64,000 nucleotides of DNA from Phenylobacterium hankyongense (GCF_003254505.1 NZ_QFYP01000001.1:2340001-2404000), one strand, 5' to 3'; positions 1-9,142 are shown, counted from the first letter of the stretch. Notes: a model not told the origin generated them from the letters alone. A program made the numbers and translations.

Positions 1-614
1 GTCGCGCCGGGCGCCGGTTCGCGAGGGCCCAGCCCCAGCACCGCCTCGCGGCCGAGGATCGCCAGATACTTGCAATACTCCACCACCATCAACCGCGCGC
101 TGCGCGGGCTCTTCCACCAATGGCGGACCTTCAGCGACGGCGTGGCCACCGCATAGCTCTGCAGGTGCGCCTGCGGCTCGCGGAGCACGGCCCGCAGCTC
201 GAGCATGGCGCGGGGCATGTGGTAGTCGGCGGTGACGATGATCAGGCTCGAATAGCCCCTGGCTTTGGCCCACTCGGCGGTCTCACGGGCGTTGCCCACC
301 GTGTCGGCGGCGTTGAAGCCCAGGTCGACGCAGCAGTCGTAGAGCCGGCGTACGGCCTTGGAGGCGGTGCGGATGTCCTCGCGGCTGGCCTCGCGGTTGA
401 CGCCGGACACCAGCACCCGCTTGCCGAGCCCCTCGCTCAGCAGGCCGACGGCGGCGGCGATCCGCTCGTTGGAGTTGGCCCCGGTCAGCGCCACGATCCC
501 GTCGGCGACCTCCGGGTCCGTCGCCGGCGTCGACTGCTGCACCCGCGCGGCGAAGGCGAGCAGGCCTGCCGCCCAGATCAGCGCCACCATCAGGAAGGCC
601 GCGATCGACTTCAT
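1..614 (-). CDS. YdcF/SanA-like DUF218 protein (C-terminus cut by window edge)
   Basis: About 204 residues are visible; the frame is open to position 1, so the C-terminus lies outside the window. The protein begins with a hydrophobic signal-anchor (roughly residues 4-22) and then shows the DUF218 pattern: an early ADGIVALTG strand, a KRVLVSG strand, and the NARETAEWAK...IIVTADYHMPRA block that is the family signature. Family members are envelope proteins of poorly defined role linked to cell-wall or cyclic-glucan functions. The start ATG overlaps the ftsX stop codon by four bases (ATGA), so it is translationally coupled to ftsX and is the third gene of an ftsE-ftsX-ydcF operon. Family assignment is secure; biochemical function is not known. 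Confidence 0.85.
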   Translation of the reverse strand, partial: MKSIAAFLMVALIWAAGLLAFAARVQQSTPATDPEVADGIVALTGANSNERIAAAVGLLSEGLGKRVLVSGVNREASREDIRTASKAVRRLYDCCVDLGFNAADTVGNARETAEWAKARGYSSLIIVTADYHMPRAMLELRAVLREPQAHLQSYAVATPSLKVRHWWKSPRSARLMVVEYCKYLAILGREAVLGLGPREPAPGA

Positions 615-1504
615 TGCATCTCCCGGATCAGCCCGCTGGCCGTCAGCCGCGCGGCCGTCGCGGCGACCACGGCGGCGATCAGCGGGCAGGGTAGCACGGC
701 CAGCAGGTCGCCCCAGGCGATGGGCAGGGCGGGCGTCAGCCCCTCGCCGCCGCCGGCCAGCCGCAGGACCGCGCCCAGGCCCGCGGCCGCGATCGCGCCC
801 AGCAGGCCCGAGAGACCCGCGATCCGGGCGAACCGCAACTGGAACAGCCGGGCGATGAAGCCGTCACCGGCCCCGGAGAGGTGCAGCACCTCGACCACGT
901 CCCTGCGCGCCGCCAGACCCGCCCGCGTGGCGAAGGCCACCACCGCGGCCGCCGCGCCGGCGATCAGCAGGAACACCGCCGATCCGGTCCAGCGCACCAC
1001 GCCGGCCGCGCGGCGGATGTCCTTCAGCCAGACGCTGTGGTCGTCGACGACGGCGTCCAGCCCCTGGGCCTTCAGCGCCGCGTCGAGCACCGGGGCGGTG
1101 GCGGGCTGGCGCGCGTCCAGGCTGACCGCCACCAGGCGCGGCACCGGCAGGTCCTCCAGGTCGGTGACGTCGCCCAGCCAGGGCCGGATCAGGTCGTAGG
1201 CCTTCTGCGGCTCCAGGGCGCGGGCCTCGGAGACCCCGGGAACGCCGGCCAGCGCCTCGGCGGCGCGGGCGGCGGCGGCGTCCGGGCTCTCGCCGCCCCT
1301 GGCGCGGACGATGACCGTCGCCTCGGCCGCGAGCTGGCTGCTCCAGCCATGGGCGGCGCGGTCGGCGGCGATCACCCCGAGCGCGGTCAGGCAGGCCAGG
1401 AAGCAGAGCACCGCCACCACGAAGATCAGCGAGCCGTCGCGGGCCTCGCTCTCGGGCAGGAAAGGCGCCGGCCGCCAGCGGGCGGGATCGAACAGCTCGC
1501 TCAT
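611..1504 (-). CDS. ftsX: Cell division protein FtsX
   Basis: A 297-residue permease-like subunit of the FtsEX complex, which couples cytoplasmic ATP hydrolysis to activation of periplasmic peptidoglycan hydrolases at the septum. A cytoplasmic N-terminus is followed by a first membrane segment near residues 26-47, then a periplasmic domain of about 120 residues, then three further hydrophobic segments near residues 168-192, 218-240 and 262-285, which is the FtsX topology. It overlaps the upstream ftsE by four bases and the downstream ydcF-like gene by four bases. Like many alphaproteobacterial FtsX proteins it is poorly conserved in sequence, so the call rests on topology and the ftsE partner. 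Confidence 0.9.
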   Translation of the reverse strand: MSELFDPARWRPAPFLPESEARDGSLIFVVAVLCFLACLTALGVIAADRAAHGWSSQLAAEATVIVRARGGESPDAAAARAAEALAGVPGVSEARALEPQKAYDLIRPWLGDVTDLEDLPVPRLVAVSLDARQPATAPVLDAALKAQGLDAVVDDHSVWLKDIRRAAGVVRWTGSAVFLLIAGAAAAVVAFATRAGLAARRDVVEVLHLSGAGDGFIARLFQLRFARIAGLSGLLGAIAAAGLGAVLRLAGGGEGLTPALPIAWGDLLAVLPCPLIAAVVAATAARLTASGLIREMQ

Positions 1505-2247
1505 GGCGCCGCCGGGCCCTGCGGCGCCGGTCCCTGGGGAGGGCGGGCCGTCAGCCGACCGCCCTCCAGGTGCAGCACCGGCCGTCCGGAGCGGGCCACC
1601 ATGTCCTGGTCGTGGGTGGCGATCAGCACCGTCGTGCCCAGCCGGTTCAGCTCCACGAACAGCCGGTAGATGCGCAGCGCCATCTCGTGGTCGACGTTGC
1701 CGGTGGGCTCGTCGGCCAGCAGGATTTCCGGCCGGGCGACCACCGCGCGGGCGATCGCCAGCCGCTGCTTCTCGCCGCCGGCCAGGGTGGCGGGCATGGC
1801 GTGCATCCGCTGCCCGAGGCCCACCCAGCTCAGCAGCTCGGCCACGTCGTTGCGGTACTCGGCCGGCCGCCGCCCGGAAATGCGCAGCGGGATGGCGGCG
1901 TTGTCGAAGGTCGAGAGGTGGTCGAGCAGCAGCAGCTCCTGGAACACCACCCCGATCCGGCGGCGCAGGTGCGGCCGGCTCTCGGCGGTCGAGCGGGAGA
2001 CGTCCTGACCGAACAGGTGGATCAGCCCCTTCGAGGGCTTGGCCGCCAGGTAGACCAGCTTGAGCAGGGAGCTCTTGCCGGCCCCCGAGGGGCCGGTGAC
2101 GAAGTGGAAGGACCCCGGGGCCAGGCCGAAGTTCAGATCGCTCAGCACTTCGGGTCCACGGCCATAGCGCATGGACACGTCGTCAAAGCGGACCACCTCG
2201 TCGGCGGCGGTGTCAATCGCCGCAGCGGCGTTGGGGTTTCTGGACAT
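1501..2247 (-). CDS. ftsE: Cell division ATP-binding protein FtsE
   Basis: ABC-type ATPase partner of FtsX, about 248 residues from the chosen ATG at 2247; an in-frame start at 2289 would add a low-complexity proline-rich tail, so the internal Met is preferred. Visible motifs: Walker A GPSGAGKS, a Q-loop in VVFQELLLLDHL, an ABC signature read as LAGGEKQR (alanine where serine is more usual), Walker B ILLADEPTG, and the H-loop in IATHDQDM. The gene lies head-to-head with the zinc-ribbon gene, with only 56 bases between starts, so both promoters are packed into that gap or extend into the coding regions. First gene of the ftsE-ftsX-ydcF operon. Confidence 0.93.
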   Translation of the reverse strand: MSRNPNAAAAIDTAADEVVRFDDVSMRYGRGPEVLSDLNFGLAPGSFHFVTGPSGAGKSSLLKLVYLAAKPSKGLIHLFGQDVSRSTAESRPHLRRRIGVVFQELLLLDHLSTFDNAAIPLRISGRRPAEYRNDVAELLSWVGLGQRMHAMPATLAGGEKQRLAIARAVVARPEILLADEPTGNVDHEMALRIYRLFVELNRLGTTVLIATHDQDMVARSGRPVLHLEGGRLTARPPQGPAPQGPAAP

Positions 2248-2303
2248 GGAGGCCGAAATCGGCGACCTCGGAGGAGGTTGCTGGAGCATCCGATTCGGCC
2301 GTC

Positions 2304-3170
2304 ATGATACTGACCTGTCCAGAGTGCGCCACCGGCTATTTCGTCGATGACTCACGCATCCCGTCCGCCGGCAGGACGGTGAAGTGCACGAGTTGCGGGG
2401 CGCGTTGGACGGCGCGGCGGGAGAGCGGCTTCGAGGCGGAACCGCCGGAACCCGACCTGCTCGCCGAGCTCAGGGACGAGCCCGTCGCCGCGCCCACGCC
2501 GGAGCCGGTCCTCGCCGCGACCCCCGAACCCGAGATCGAAGCTGTCCCGGCCATAGAGCCGGCTCCCCGCCCGAAGGCGCCGGCGCGTCCCGCGACCGCC
2601 GCCCGCAGCGAGGCGCGCGCCAGCGCCATGCTCTGGGCCGGCATGGCCGCCGCCGTGGCCGTGGTGATCGTCGCCGCCATCGTGTTCCGCCAGGACGTGG
2701 TGCGGCTGTGGCCGAAGAGCTCAGCGGCCTATGCGGGCCTCGGCCTGCCGGTGAACGGCGCCGGCCTGGTGATCGAGGCGGTCCACGCCGAGCCCACCTT
2801 CCTGGGCGGCCGTCCGGTGCTGTCGGTGACCGGGTCGATCCGCAATGCGCGCGACGACTCCGCCCAGTCGCCGCCGATCCGCATCAGCCTGCTCAACCGC
2901 GCGGGCCAGCCGGTGGCCGCCAAGATCGCCCGACCGATCGACACCCGCATCCCCGGCCACGCGCAACGCCACTTCGCCATCGCCATCCTCGACCCGCCCT
3001 CCAACGCCCACGATTTGGAGGTCACCTTCGAGGCGCCGAACGCCAAGGCCGCCAAGTCCGCCAAGGTCGCGCCGCACGCCGCCGAGGCGGTGCTGGCGCC
3101 GACGCCCGCGCCCATCGAGGCGCAACCGCTCCCCTCCGGATCCCCAGACGCGCTTCCCGACCATGGCTGA
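2304..3170 (+). CDS. MJ0042-type zinc-ribbon membrane protein
   Basis: A 288-residue protein starting with a zinc ribbon (CPEC at residues 5-8 and CTSC at 28-31, followed by GARW), the zinc_ribbon_4/5 signature common at the N-terminus of alphaproteobacterial membrane proteins. A Pro/Glu-rich linker (about 45-105) leads to one membrane segment near residues 110-130. The remaining part is a beta-rich periplasmic domain of the DUF3426 type, containing a VLSVTGSIRN strand. No enzymatic residues are evident. It is divergent from ftsE and overlaps the next gene by eight bases, so it is co-transcribed with the phosphoribosyltransferase and the 2H phosphoesterase. The biological role of this architecture is unknown. 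Confidence 0.85.
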   Translation: MILTCPECATGYFVDDSRIPSAGRTVKCTSCGARWTARRESGFEAEPPEPDLLAELRDEPVAAPTPEPVLAATPEPEIEAVPAIEPAPRPKAPARPATAARSEARASAMLWAGMAAAVAVVIVAAIVFRQDVVRLWPKSSAAYAGLGLPVNGAGLVIEAVHAEPTFLGGRPVLSVTGSIRNARDDSAQSPPIRISLLNRAGQPVAAKIARPIDTRIPGHAQRHFAIAILDPPSNAHDLEVTFEAPNAKAAKSAKVAPHAAEAVLAPTPAPIEAQPLPSGSPDALPDHG

Positions 3171-3690
3171 GCCCGCGCCCGTCGTCCTGATCTCCGAGGC
3201 CGAGGTGGCCGAACGGGTGGAGGCGCTGGCCGGCCTCATCGCCCCGCGCATCGACGACGAGACGGTGGCCGTCTGCCTGCTGACCGGCGGCCTGTGGTTC
3301 TGCTCGGACCTGATGCGGGCGCTGGCCCGGCAGGGCCGTTTCGTCCGTTTCGACGCCCTGTGGCTGGCCTCCTACCGCGACGAGCGGGTGAGCACCGGCC
3401 GCTGCGAGGTCCGCGCCGACCTGCAGCGTCCGCTGGTCGGCCGCAAGGCGCTGATCGTCGACGACGTGTTCGACACCGGGCTGTCGCTGTCCGAAGCCGT
3501 GCGCCTGGTGCGCGACGCCGGGGCGAGCGAGGTGCTGACCGCCGTCTTCGCCCGCAAGCCCTGGCCGACGCCGCGCGCCATGGAGCCCGAGTTCGTGGCC
3601 TGGGAAGCGCCGGCCCGCTACCTGGTCGGCTACGGCATGGACTCGGCCGGCGCGTTCCGGGGGCTGCCGTACGTGGGCGCGCTGGACTGA
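3163..3690 (+). CDS. Phosphoribosyltransferase (hypoxanthine phosphoribosyltransferase-like)
   Basis: A 175-residue type I phosphoribosyltransferase. The PRPP-binding motif is clear (ALIVDDVFDTGLSLSEAV), with the two adjacent Asp residues after a hydrophobic strand and a following Gly-rich turn, and an upstream VCLLTGGLWFCSDL segment corresponds to the family's pyrophosphate loop. The late YLVGYGMD segment matches the purine-pocket region of hypoxanthine/guanine transferases, making purine salvage the best guess, in the cytoplasm. The ATG at 3163 overlaps the end of the zinc-ribbon gene by eight bases and the following gene begins four bases after the stop. Substrate (hypoxanthine, guanine or xanthine) cannot be fixed from sequence. 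Confidence 0.85.
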   Translation: MAEPAPVVLISEAEVAERVEALAGLIAPRIDDETVAVCLLTGGLWFCSDLMRALARQGRFVRFDALWLASYRDERVSTGRCEVRADLQRPLVGRKALIVDDVFDTGLSLSEAVRLVRDAGASEVLTAVFARKPWPTPRAMEPEFVAWEAPARYLVGYGMDSAGAFRGLPYVGALD

Positions 3691-3694
3691 GGCC

Positions 3695-4198
3695 GTGAGC
3701 GGCCTGGTCCTGGTCACCCCGGAACTCGAGGCGCTGACCGCGGACATCCGCGCCGCGCACGATCCCGCCGCGCGGTACGACATGCCGCCCCACATCACCG
3801 TGCTCTACCCCTTCATCCCGATGCCGAAGCTGCGGCCCGAGGACCGGGCGCGGCTGGCCGAGGTGGTCGGCGCCTTTCCCGCCCTCGACCTGAGCTTCTC
3901 CCGCCTCGCCCGCTTTCCGCAGGTGCTTTGGCTGGCGCCCGATCCTGAGGGGCCGGTGCTCGCCCTGGCGAAGGCCGTGGCCGCCGCCTTTCCCGACTGC
4001 CCGCCCTACGGCGGCCAGTTCGAGACCGTGATCCCGCATGTGACGCTGGCGCAGGCGCCGGAGCCGGTGCTCGACGGGCTGGAGGCGCAGATGCGCCTGC
4101 GCTTCAGCCAGCCGGTGCGGGCGCGGGTCGACGCTGTCGCGCTGTTCGCCACCGCGCGGCGACGCTGGCGCGAGGTCGAGCGCTTCCCGCTGGCCTAG
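3695..4198 (+). CDS. 2'-5' RNA ligase / 2H phosphoesterase family protein
   Basis: A 167-residue protein with both H-x-T motifs of the 2H superfamily: PHITVL near residue 30 and PHVTLA near residue 112, spaced as in the LigT/YjcA branch. Such proteins hydrolyse or ligate 2'-5' or cyclic phosphodiesters of RNA or nucleotides; the real substrate here is unknown. The start is GTG at 3695, four bases after the previous stop, so it is probably translated from the same message as the phosphoribosyltransferase. Its 3' end overlaps the convergent LprI-like gene by four bases. Confidence 0.85.
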   Translation: MSGLVLVTPELEALTADIRAAHDPAARYDMPPHITVLYPFIPMPKLRPEDRARLAEVVGAFPALDLSFSRLARFPQVLWLAPDPEGPVLALAKAVAAAFPDCPPYGGQFETVIPHVTLAQAPEPVLDGLEAQMRLRFSQPVRARVDAVALFATARRRWREVERFPLA

Positions 4199-4830
4199 GA
4201 CGGATTGTCGGCGAGGGCGTTGAGTTCGGCGATCCGCCGGCGGTAGAGGTCCGCGACCGCCTCGCGGGACCGGCGCGCCGCCTGCTCACGCCGCAGCACC
4301 CAGCGATCCTGCGCCGCCCGGAGCTGGGCGCGGGGGACGCCGGATCGAACCGCCTGGGTGAAGGCGCGGTTCAGCTGGCGGTCGTACTGGGCGAGTTGGG
4401 CGTCGTTGCAGACCATCCGCTCGGACGGCCGGAGCGCCCAGTCGCAGTGGAAGGCCGGCTTGACCGACCCGGCCCGGGCGGCGACGCGGCCGGGACCCGC
4501 GGGCTTTGGCGCGGACGTCATCGGCTCGGACCCCGGAACAGCCGGAGTGACGCCGGCCACGCCGTCGTCGATGGCGGTCGCGACGGGCTCAGGAACGCCG
4601 GCGCCGCGCTGAAACCCCGGCTGGACGAAGTAGCCCAGCGCCAGCCCGATCCCGAGCGCCGCCGAAATCCCGGCCACCATCCATCCGTGCGAGCGGCGCG
4701 CTCGCGCCCTCGCCCGGGGCGGCGGTCGCGGGACATCGGCCTTGGGATTGGGGCGGTCGACTCCCGGTCCCGAAAAACCGTTGTAGTGGGTCCCGGGCAG
4801 CGGCTCTCGGAATGGGCTGTCGATAGCCAT
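4195..4830 (-). CDS. Membrane-anchored LprI-N-like (DUF1311) protein
   Basis: About 211 residues from ATG at 4830 (a TTG three codons upstream is possible). An Arg/Pro-rich cytoplasmic N-terminus is followed by one membrane helix (about residues 50-70), a low-complexity linker, and a C-terminal domain containing FHCDWALRPSERMVCNDAQL and an Arg-rich helical hairpin ending in YRRRIAELNAL. The two-cysteine C-x(n)-E/D-x-x-VC helix pattern is the LprI N-terminal/DUF1311 signature, found in lysozyme-inhibitor-like envelope proteins. A second protein with the same design lies at 9143-10093. It may be read through from the lysA operon, whose last gene ends 62 bases upstream. Function unproven. Confidence 0.75.
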   Translation of the reverse strand: MAIDSPFREPLPGTHYNGFSGPGVDRPNPKADVPRPPPRARARARRSHGWMVAGISAALGIGLALGYFVQPGFQRGAGVPEPVATAIDDGVAGVTPAVPGSEPMTSAPKPAGPGRVAARAGSVKPAFHCDWALRPSERMVCNDAQLAQYDRQLNRAFTQAVRSGVPRAQLRAAQDRWVLRREQAARRSREAVADLYRRRIAELNALADNPS

Positions 4831-4892
4831 GGCAAGCAATGCCCGTCAGGCGTCCCTCAACCGGGTAACCCGTCGGGCGGCCCTGTGGTTGC

Positions 4893-6170
4893 CTAGGCGG
4901 GCTCGAGCCAGGGCGCAGGCTGCTCGCGGGCCAGCATCTCGTCGTAGGTGGGGCGTGGCCGCACCACGGCGTAGTCGGCGCCTTTCACCAGCACCTCGGG
5001 GGCCAGCGGGCGGCTGTTGTACTCGCTGGACATGGCCGCGCCGTAGGCCCCGGCGCTCATGAAGGCCACCAGGTCGCCGGCCTCCAGCGGCGGCAGCAGG
5101 CGGTCGCGGGTGAAGGTGTCGCCGGTCTCGCAGACCGGCCCGACCACGTCGTAGGCCAGCGGCGCGCCGGGGCGCGGCGCGACCGGCCGGATGTCGTGAT
5201 AGGCGTCGTACATGGCCGGCCGCAGCAGGTCGTTCATCGCCGCGTCCAGCACCAGGAAGCGGCGGCCCTCGGGCCGCTCATTGACGTGCAGCACGCGCGC
5301 CAGCAGCACGCCGGCGTTGGCGGCGATCATCCGGCCGGGCTCGAAGGCGAACTGGACGTCCAGGCCCTGGGTGACGCCGGCGATCATCGCGGCGTAGTCG
5401 GCCGGCGACGGCGGCTCCGGCTGGTTGAAGTAGGGCACGCCAAGGCCGCCGCCCAGATCCAGGCGCTCGACCGACAGGCCTTCGGCCCGCAGCCGTTCCA
5501 CCAGCCCGCGCATCTTCGCGAAGGCCGCCGCCATGGGGGCGAGGTCGGTGATCTGGCTGCCGATGTGGCAGGCGACGCCCAGCGGCTTCAGCCCGGCCAT
5601 GTTGGAGGCGTTGGCGTACAGGCGCTCGGCCTCGGCGAAGGAGACGCCGAACTTGTTGTCCGCCTTTCCGGTGGAGATCTTGGCGTGGCCGCCGGCCTCC
5701 ACGTCGGGGTTCACCCGGATGGCGATGGCCGCGCGCCGGCCCTTGTCGCGGGCGATGGCGTCCACCAGCCGCAGCTCCGGTTCGGACTCCACGTTGATCT
5801 CGGCGATCCCGGCGTCGAGGGCGAAGGCGATCTCGCGGGCGGTCTTGCCGACGCCCGAGAAGACGATCCGCTCCGGCGGCACGCCGGCGGCGAGCGCGCG
5901 GCGGATCTCGCCTTCGGAGACCACGTCCGCGCCGCAGCCGAGCCTGGCCAGGGTCGCCAGCACCGCGACGTTGGAGTTGGCCTTCACCGCGAAGGCGATC
6001 AGCGGGTCGCGCAGCCCGGCGCCGGTGAGGGCGTCGCGCAGCACCAGGTAATGCCGCTCCAGGGTGGCGGAGGAATAGACGTAGACCGGCGTGCCCACGG
6101 CGTCGGCCAGGGCCTTCAGCGGCACGTCTTCGCAGTGGAGCTCGCCCCCCCGCAGCTCGAAATGGTTCAT
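4893..6170 (-). CDS. lysA: Diaminopimelate decarboxylase
   Basis: A 425-residue PLP-dependent fold-type III decarboxylase converting meso-diaminopimelate to L-lysine, the last step of lysine biosynthesis in the cytoplasm. Visible features: the PLP lysine in FAVKANSNVAVL (about residue 64), the HIGSQI strand, the glycine-rich phosphate-binding segment LGGGLGVPY, the EPGRMIAANAG segment and the active-site CETGDTF motif. Length and motif order match the family. Its ATG overlaps the stop of the small lipoprotein gene by four bases, placing it third in an argH-lipoprotein-lysA operon, an order typical of alphaproteobacteria. Confidence 0.97.
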   Translation of the reverse strand: MNHFELRGGELHCEDVPLKALADAVGTPVYVYSSATLERHYLVLRDALTGAGLRDPLIAFAVKANSNVAVLATLARLGCGADVVSEGEIRRALAAGVPPERIVFSGVGKTAREIAFALDAGIAEINVESEPELRLVDAIARDKGRRAAIAIRVNPDVEAGGHAKISTGKADNKFGVSFAEAERLYANASNMAGLKPLGVACHIGSQITDLAPMAAAFAKMRGLVERLRAEGLSVERLDLGGGLGVPYFNQPEPPSPADYAAMIAGVTQGLDVQFAFEPGRMIAANAGVLLARVLHVNERPEGRRFLVLDAAMNDLLRPAMYDAYHDIRPVAPRPGAPLAYDVVGPVCETGDTFTRDRLLPPLEAGDLVAFMSAGAYGAAMSSEYNSRPLAPEVLVKGADYAVVRPRPTYDEMLAREQPAPWLEPA

Positions 6171-6502
6171 CGCGGATTGGCGTAGGGGTCGGGCAGGGCG
6201 CCCTGCGGGCCGGAGGCGGTCGGGTTGGGCGAGGTGCCCTGGATCGGCAGGGTGCGGGGCGGGGCCGGGTCGGTGGTGGCGTCGCGCGGATCGACGGTGT
6301 CGACCGGCCGGTTCGGATCCTGGCCGATGCGGCTCTGCTCGTCGGCGGCGCGGGTGGTGTTGCGGCCCTGGCCGAACATCGGGCCCGGGCGTTCCAGGCC
6401 GCCGAGCTTGCCGCAGCCGGCGAGCGCGCCGGCGGAGGCCGCCAGGGCGGCGAGCGTCAAGGCCGCCGCTATGGGCGCGCGCGTGAAGGTGCGAAGGCTC
6501 AT
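6167..6502 (-). CDS. lptM: Small LptM-like lipoprotein
   Basis: A 111-residue lipoprotein: basic N-terminus, hydrophobic core, and a lipobox LAGC with the modified Cys near residue 30, followed directly by [10 protein letters not shown] and a Pro/Thr/Asp-rich disordered tail. Proteins of this type between argH and lysA are annotated as LPS-assembly-type lipoprotein (LptM/YifL); in enterobacteria LptM assists LptD maturation in the outer membrane. Overlaps of four bases with both argH upstream and lysA downstream show tight translational coupling. The symbol is given on synteny and lipobox context; the tail is too divergent for sequence proof. Confidence 0.75.
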   Translation of the reverse strand: MSLRTFTRAPIAAALTLAALAASAGALAGCGKLGGLERPGPMFGQGRNTTRAADEQSRIGQDPNRPVDTVDPRDATTDPAPPRTLPIQGTSPNPTASGPQGALPDPYANPR

Positions 6503-7935
6503 GCCAGGATATCCTTCCAACGGTTGATCTGCGATCGCACCTGGTCGGGCGCGGTTCCGCCGTAGCTCTTGCGGCTGGCGACCGAGGCTCCCGGCGCCAG
6601 CACGTCGTAGATGCCGGCCGTGATGCGCGGCTCCAGCGCCTGCAGGTCGGCGAGCGGCAGGCCAGGCAGGTCGCAGCCCAGCTGTTCGGCCCGCTTCACG
6701 GCTGCGCCGGTCACATGGTGCGCCTCCCGGAAGGGAAGTCCAAGCTCGCGGACCAGCCAATCGGCGAGATCCGTCGCGGTGGAGTAGCCGGCCCCGGCGG
6801 CGGCGGCCATCCGCTCGCGGTCGGGCTCCAGGTCGGCGACCATCCCGGTCATGGCGCGCAGGGACAGCTCCAGCGCATCGAAGGCTTCGAAGGTGGGGAC
6901 CTTGTCCTCCTGCATGTCCTTCGAATAGGCCAGCGGCAGGCCCTTCATCACCACCGCCAGCTGGGTGAACGACCCGAGCAGGCGCCCGGCCTTGGCGCGG
7001 ACCAACTCGGCGGCGTCGGGGTTCTTCTTCTGCGGCATGATCGACGAGCCGGTGGTGAAGGCGTCCGACAGCCTCACGAAGCCGAACTGCGGCGTCATCC
7101 AGATGACGATCTCCTCGGCCAGTCGCGACAGGTGGATGGCGCAGATCGTCGCCGCCGCCAGGGCCTCCAGGGCGAAGTCGCGATCGGCGACGCTGTCCAG
7201 CGAGTTGGCCGTGGGCCGGTCGAAGCCCAGGGCCTCGGCGGTCATCTGCCGGTCGATGGGAAAGGGCGAGCCGGCCAGCGCCGCGGCGCCCAGCGGGCTC
7301 TCGTTCATCCGCACGCGGGCGTCGGCGAAGCGCGAGGCGTCGCGGCCGAACATCTCCACATAGGCCATCAGGTGGTGGGCGAAGGTCACCGGCTGGGCCG
7401 GCTGCAGGTGGGTGAAGCCGGGCGTCAGGGTCTCGACATGCGCCTCGGCCTTGGCGACCAGGGCGCCTTGCAGCGCCTTCAGCTGGGCGGTCGTGCGGTC
7501 GCAGGCCTCGCGGACCCACATGCGGAAGTCGAGCGCCACCTGGTCGTTGCGCGAGCGCGCGGTGTGCAGCCGGCCGGCCGCCGGGCCGATCAGCTCGCGC
7601 AGCCGGGCCTCCACGTTCATGTGGATGTCCTCGAATTCCTCGCGGAAGGGGAAGGTCCCGGCGGCCATCTCCTGGCCGATGGTCTCCAGGCCCTGGAGGA
7701 TGGCGGCGGCGTCTTCGCTTGAAATCACCCCGGCCTTGCGCAACATCGCGGCGTGCGCTCTGGACCCTTCCAGGTCCTGCGTCGCCAGCCGGCGGTCGAA
7801 GCCGATGGAGACGTTGATCGCCTGCATCAGTTCGTCGGGCCTGTCCGAGAAACGGCCGCCCCACATAGCTTGCCCGCGTGGGGCCTGCCCGCCGGGGGCG
7901 GGCTTTCCGGGGGCGTCAGAGGAGTCGTCTGTCAT
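6499..7935 (-). CDS. argH: Argininosuccinate lyase
   Basis: A 478-residue cytoplasmic enzyme of the fumarase/aspartase superfamily that splits argininosuccinate into arginine and fumarate. The superfamily signature [12 protein letters not shown] is intact, and the conserved segments [10 protein letters not shown] and [11 protein letters not shown] are present. I chose ATG at 7935; an ATG four codons upstream (7947) is also possible and would overlap tlpA. With the 7935 start the argH and tlpA start codons abut exactly in a CATATG hexamer, with no spacer between the divergent genes. First gene of argH-lptM-lysA. Confidence 0.96.
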   Translation of the reverse strand: MTDDSSDAPGKPAPGGQAPRGQAMWGGRFSDRPDELMQAINVSIGFDRRLATQDLEGSRAHAAMLRKAGVISSEDAAAILQGLETIGQEMAAGTFPFREEFEDIHMNVEARLRELIGPAAGRLHTARSRNDQVALDFRMWVREACDRTTAQLKALQGALVAKAEAHVETLTPGFTHLQPAQPVTFAHHLMAYVEMFGRDASRFADARVRMNESPLGAAALAGSPFPIDRQMTAEALGFDRPTANSLDSVADRDFALEALAAATICAIHLSRLAEEIVIWMTPQFGFVRLSDAFTTGSSIMPQKKNPDAAELVRAKAGRLLGSFTQLAVVMKGLPLAYSKDMQEDKVPTFEAFDALELSLRAMTGMVADLEPDRERMAAAAGAGYSTATDLADWLVRELGLPFREAHHVTGAAVKRAEQLGCDLPGLPLADLQALEPRITAGIYDVLAPGASVASRKSYGGTAPDQVRSQINRWKDILA

Positions 7936-8550
7936 ATGAGCGATCAACCTGCGGCGAATCCCAGGGGCGGGGTCCTGACATGGGCCCTCTGGTGCGCCGC
8001 GTTGCTAGGCGTCGCGGCGGTTCTCTACATCATCGTACAGGCTTCGTTCAAACCCACTCAGCCCGGCGGGTTGAAGTCGGTGGCCAGGGGCGAGATGGCG
8101 AAGCTGGTGGTTCCGGCCGAAGCGACGGTCGGGCCGGCGAACACCTTCTACGACGCGGACGGCAAACCGCTGCGCGTGGCGGACCTCAAAGGCAAGGTGG
8201 TGGTGCTGAACCTGTGGGCCACCTGGTGCGCCCCCTGCGTCGCCGAAATGCCGACCCTGGCCAAGCTGCAGGCGGAATATGCAGGCAAGCCGGTGGAGGT
8301 GGTGGCGGTCAGCGTCGACAGCCCCTCGGCGGTCGACAAGGCCAAGGCGTTCATCGCCCAGCACGCGCCGCTGAAATACTACAGCGATCCGAACATGAAG
8401 CTGCCGTTCGCCCTGAAGCCGCCGGCCGCCGGCATGCCGACCACGGTGATCTACGGCGCCGACGGCCTGGAGCGTGGCCGCATCTCAGGCGGCGCGGACT
8501 GGTCCGGTGCGGACGCCAAGGCTCTTGTGGACCGGGTGCTGGCGGGCTGA
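7936..8550 (+). CDS. tlpA: TlpA-family thiol:disulfide interchange protein
   Basis: A 204-residue membrane-anchored thioredoxin-fold protein. One hydrophobic anchor near residues 15-36 precedes a periplasmic thioredoxin domain with the redox motif WCAPC inside [18 protein letters not shown] and the cis-proline segment GMPTTVIYG. TlpA proteins keep periplasmic cysteines reduced, for example for cytochrome oxidase or cytochrome c biogenesis. A purine-rich GAGGAG lies about a dozen bases upstream of ATG 7936, inside the first codons of argH. The gene is divergent from argH and convergent with the XRE regulator. Confidence 0.92.
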   Translation: MSDQPAANPRGGVLTWALWCAALLGVAAVLYIIVQASFKPTQPGGLKSVARGEMAKLVVPAEATVGPANTFYDADGKPLRVADLKGKVVVLNLWATWCAPCVAEMPTLAKLQAEYAGKPVEVVAVSVDSPSAVDKAKAFIAQHAPLKYYSDPNMKLPFALKPPAAGMPTTVIYGADGLERGRISGGADWSGADAKALVDRVLAG

Positions 8551-8568
8551 GACCCCGCCCGGGCCCTC

Positions 8569-8991
8569 CTAGGCGACTTCCCGCGGCTTGGGGGCCGGCG
8601 CCTGCACCTCCGGCGCCACGGTGCGCAGCAGGGTCAGGAGCGAGGCCCGCGCTTCCCCGCCCAGCCGCTCGTAGGCGGTGAGCAGCTCGAGCGCGCCGGG
8701 CGTGCGCATCCGCGACAGCAGGTCGAGGTCGCTGGTGGTTTCGCGGTCGGGGCCGTCGAGCACGTCCATCAGATCCACGACCCGGCACTTCAGCGCCCGC
8801 GCGATCTGCACCAGGCGCGAGAAGGAGATGCGGTTCGTCCCGTTCTCGTACTTCTGGATCTGCTGGAAGCTCACGCCGCATTGCTCGGCCAGCGCTTCCT
8901 GCGAGATGCCGATCGTGCGGCGGCGTATCCGAACGGCCGCCCCGAGCGCGATGTCCATCGGGTCGGGCGCCTTGGTCGATGATTCAGCCAT
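8569..8991 (-). CDS. XRE-family helix-turn-helix regulator
   Basis: A 140-residue cytoplasmic DNA-binding protein. The HTH_3 domain spans about residues 16-70 and shows the classic recognition region ISQEALAEQCGVSFQQIQKYENG with NRIS following, then a 50-residue C-terminal tail of helices ending in a Pro/Ala-rich segment. This N-terminal HTH plus short acidic tail architecture is common in Caulobacterales (relatives of the SocA/PdxR-unrelated small XRE group) but no target can be named. It stands alone, convergent with tlpA, with about 150 bases to the next divergent gene. No conserved partner visible. Confidence 0.9.
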   Translation of the reverse strand: MAESSTKAPDPMDIALGAAVRIRRRTIGISQEALAEQCGVSFQQIQKYENGTNRISFSRLVQIARALKCRVVDLMDVLDGPDRETTSDLDLLSRMRTPGALELLTAYERLGGEARASLLTLLRTVAPEVQAPAPKPREVA

Positions 8992-9142
8992 CCTGATCTC
9001 CCCTCCAACGATCGTTCGAACCGTGACTCGCAGAACACTGGTCTTCGGACTGCTGTATTAATGCCTTTTATTTCTTGTTTGCAAAGAACGACATCGACCT
9101 CCGGGCCCTGCAACCGAGCTGCGCCTTACGGGTTGGAGGGAG

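Noticed and set aside
120..1199. Long plus-strand open frames opposite ydcF/ftsX
   Set aside because: Arg/Ala/Pro-rich shadow frames of the high-GC minus-strand genes; no homology pattern, while the minus strand reads YdcF and FtsX.
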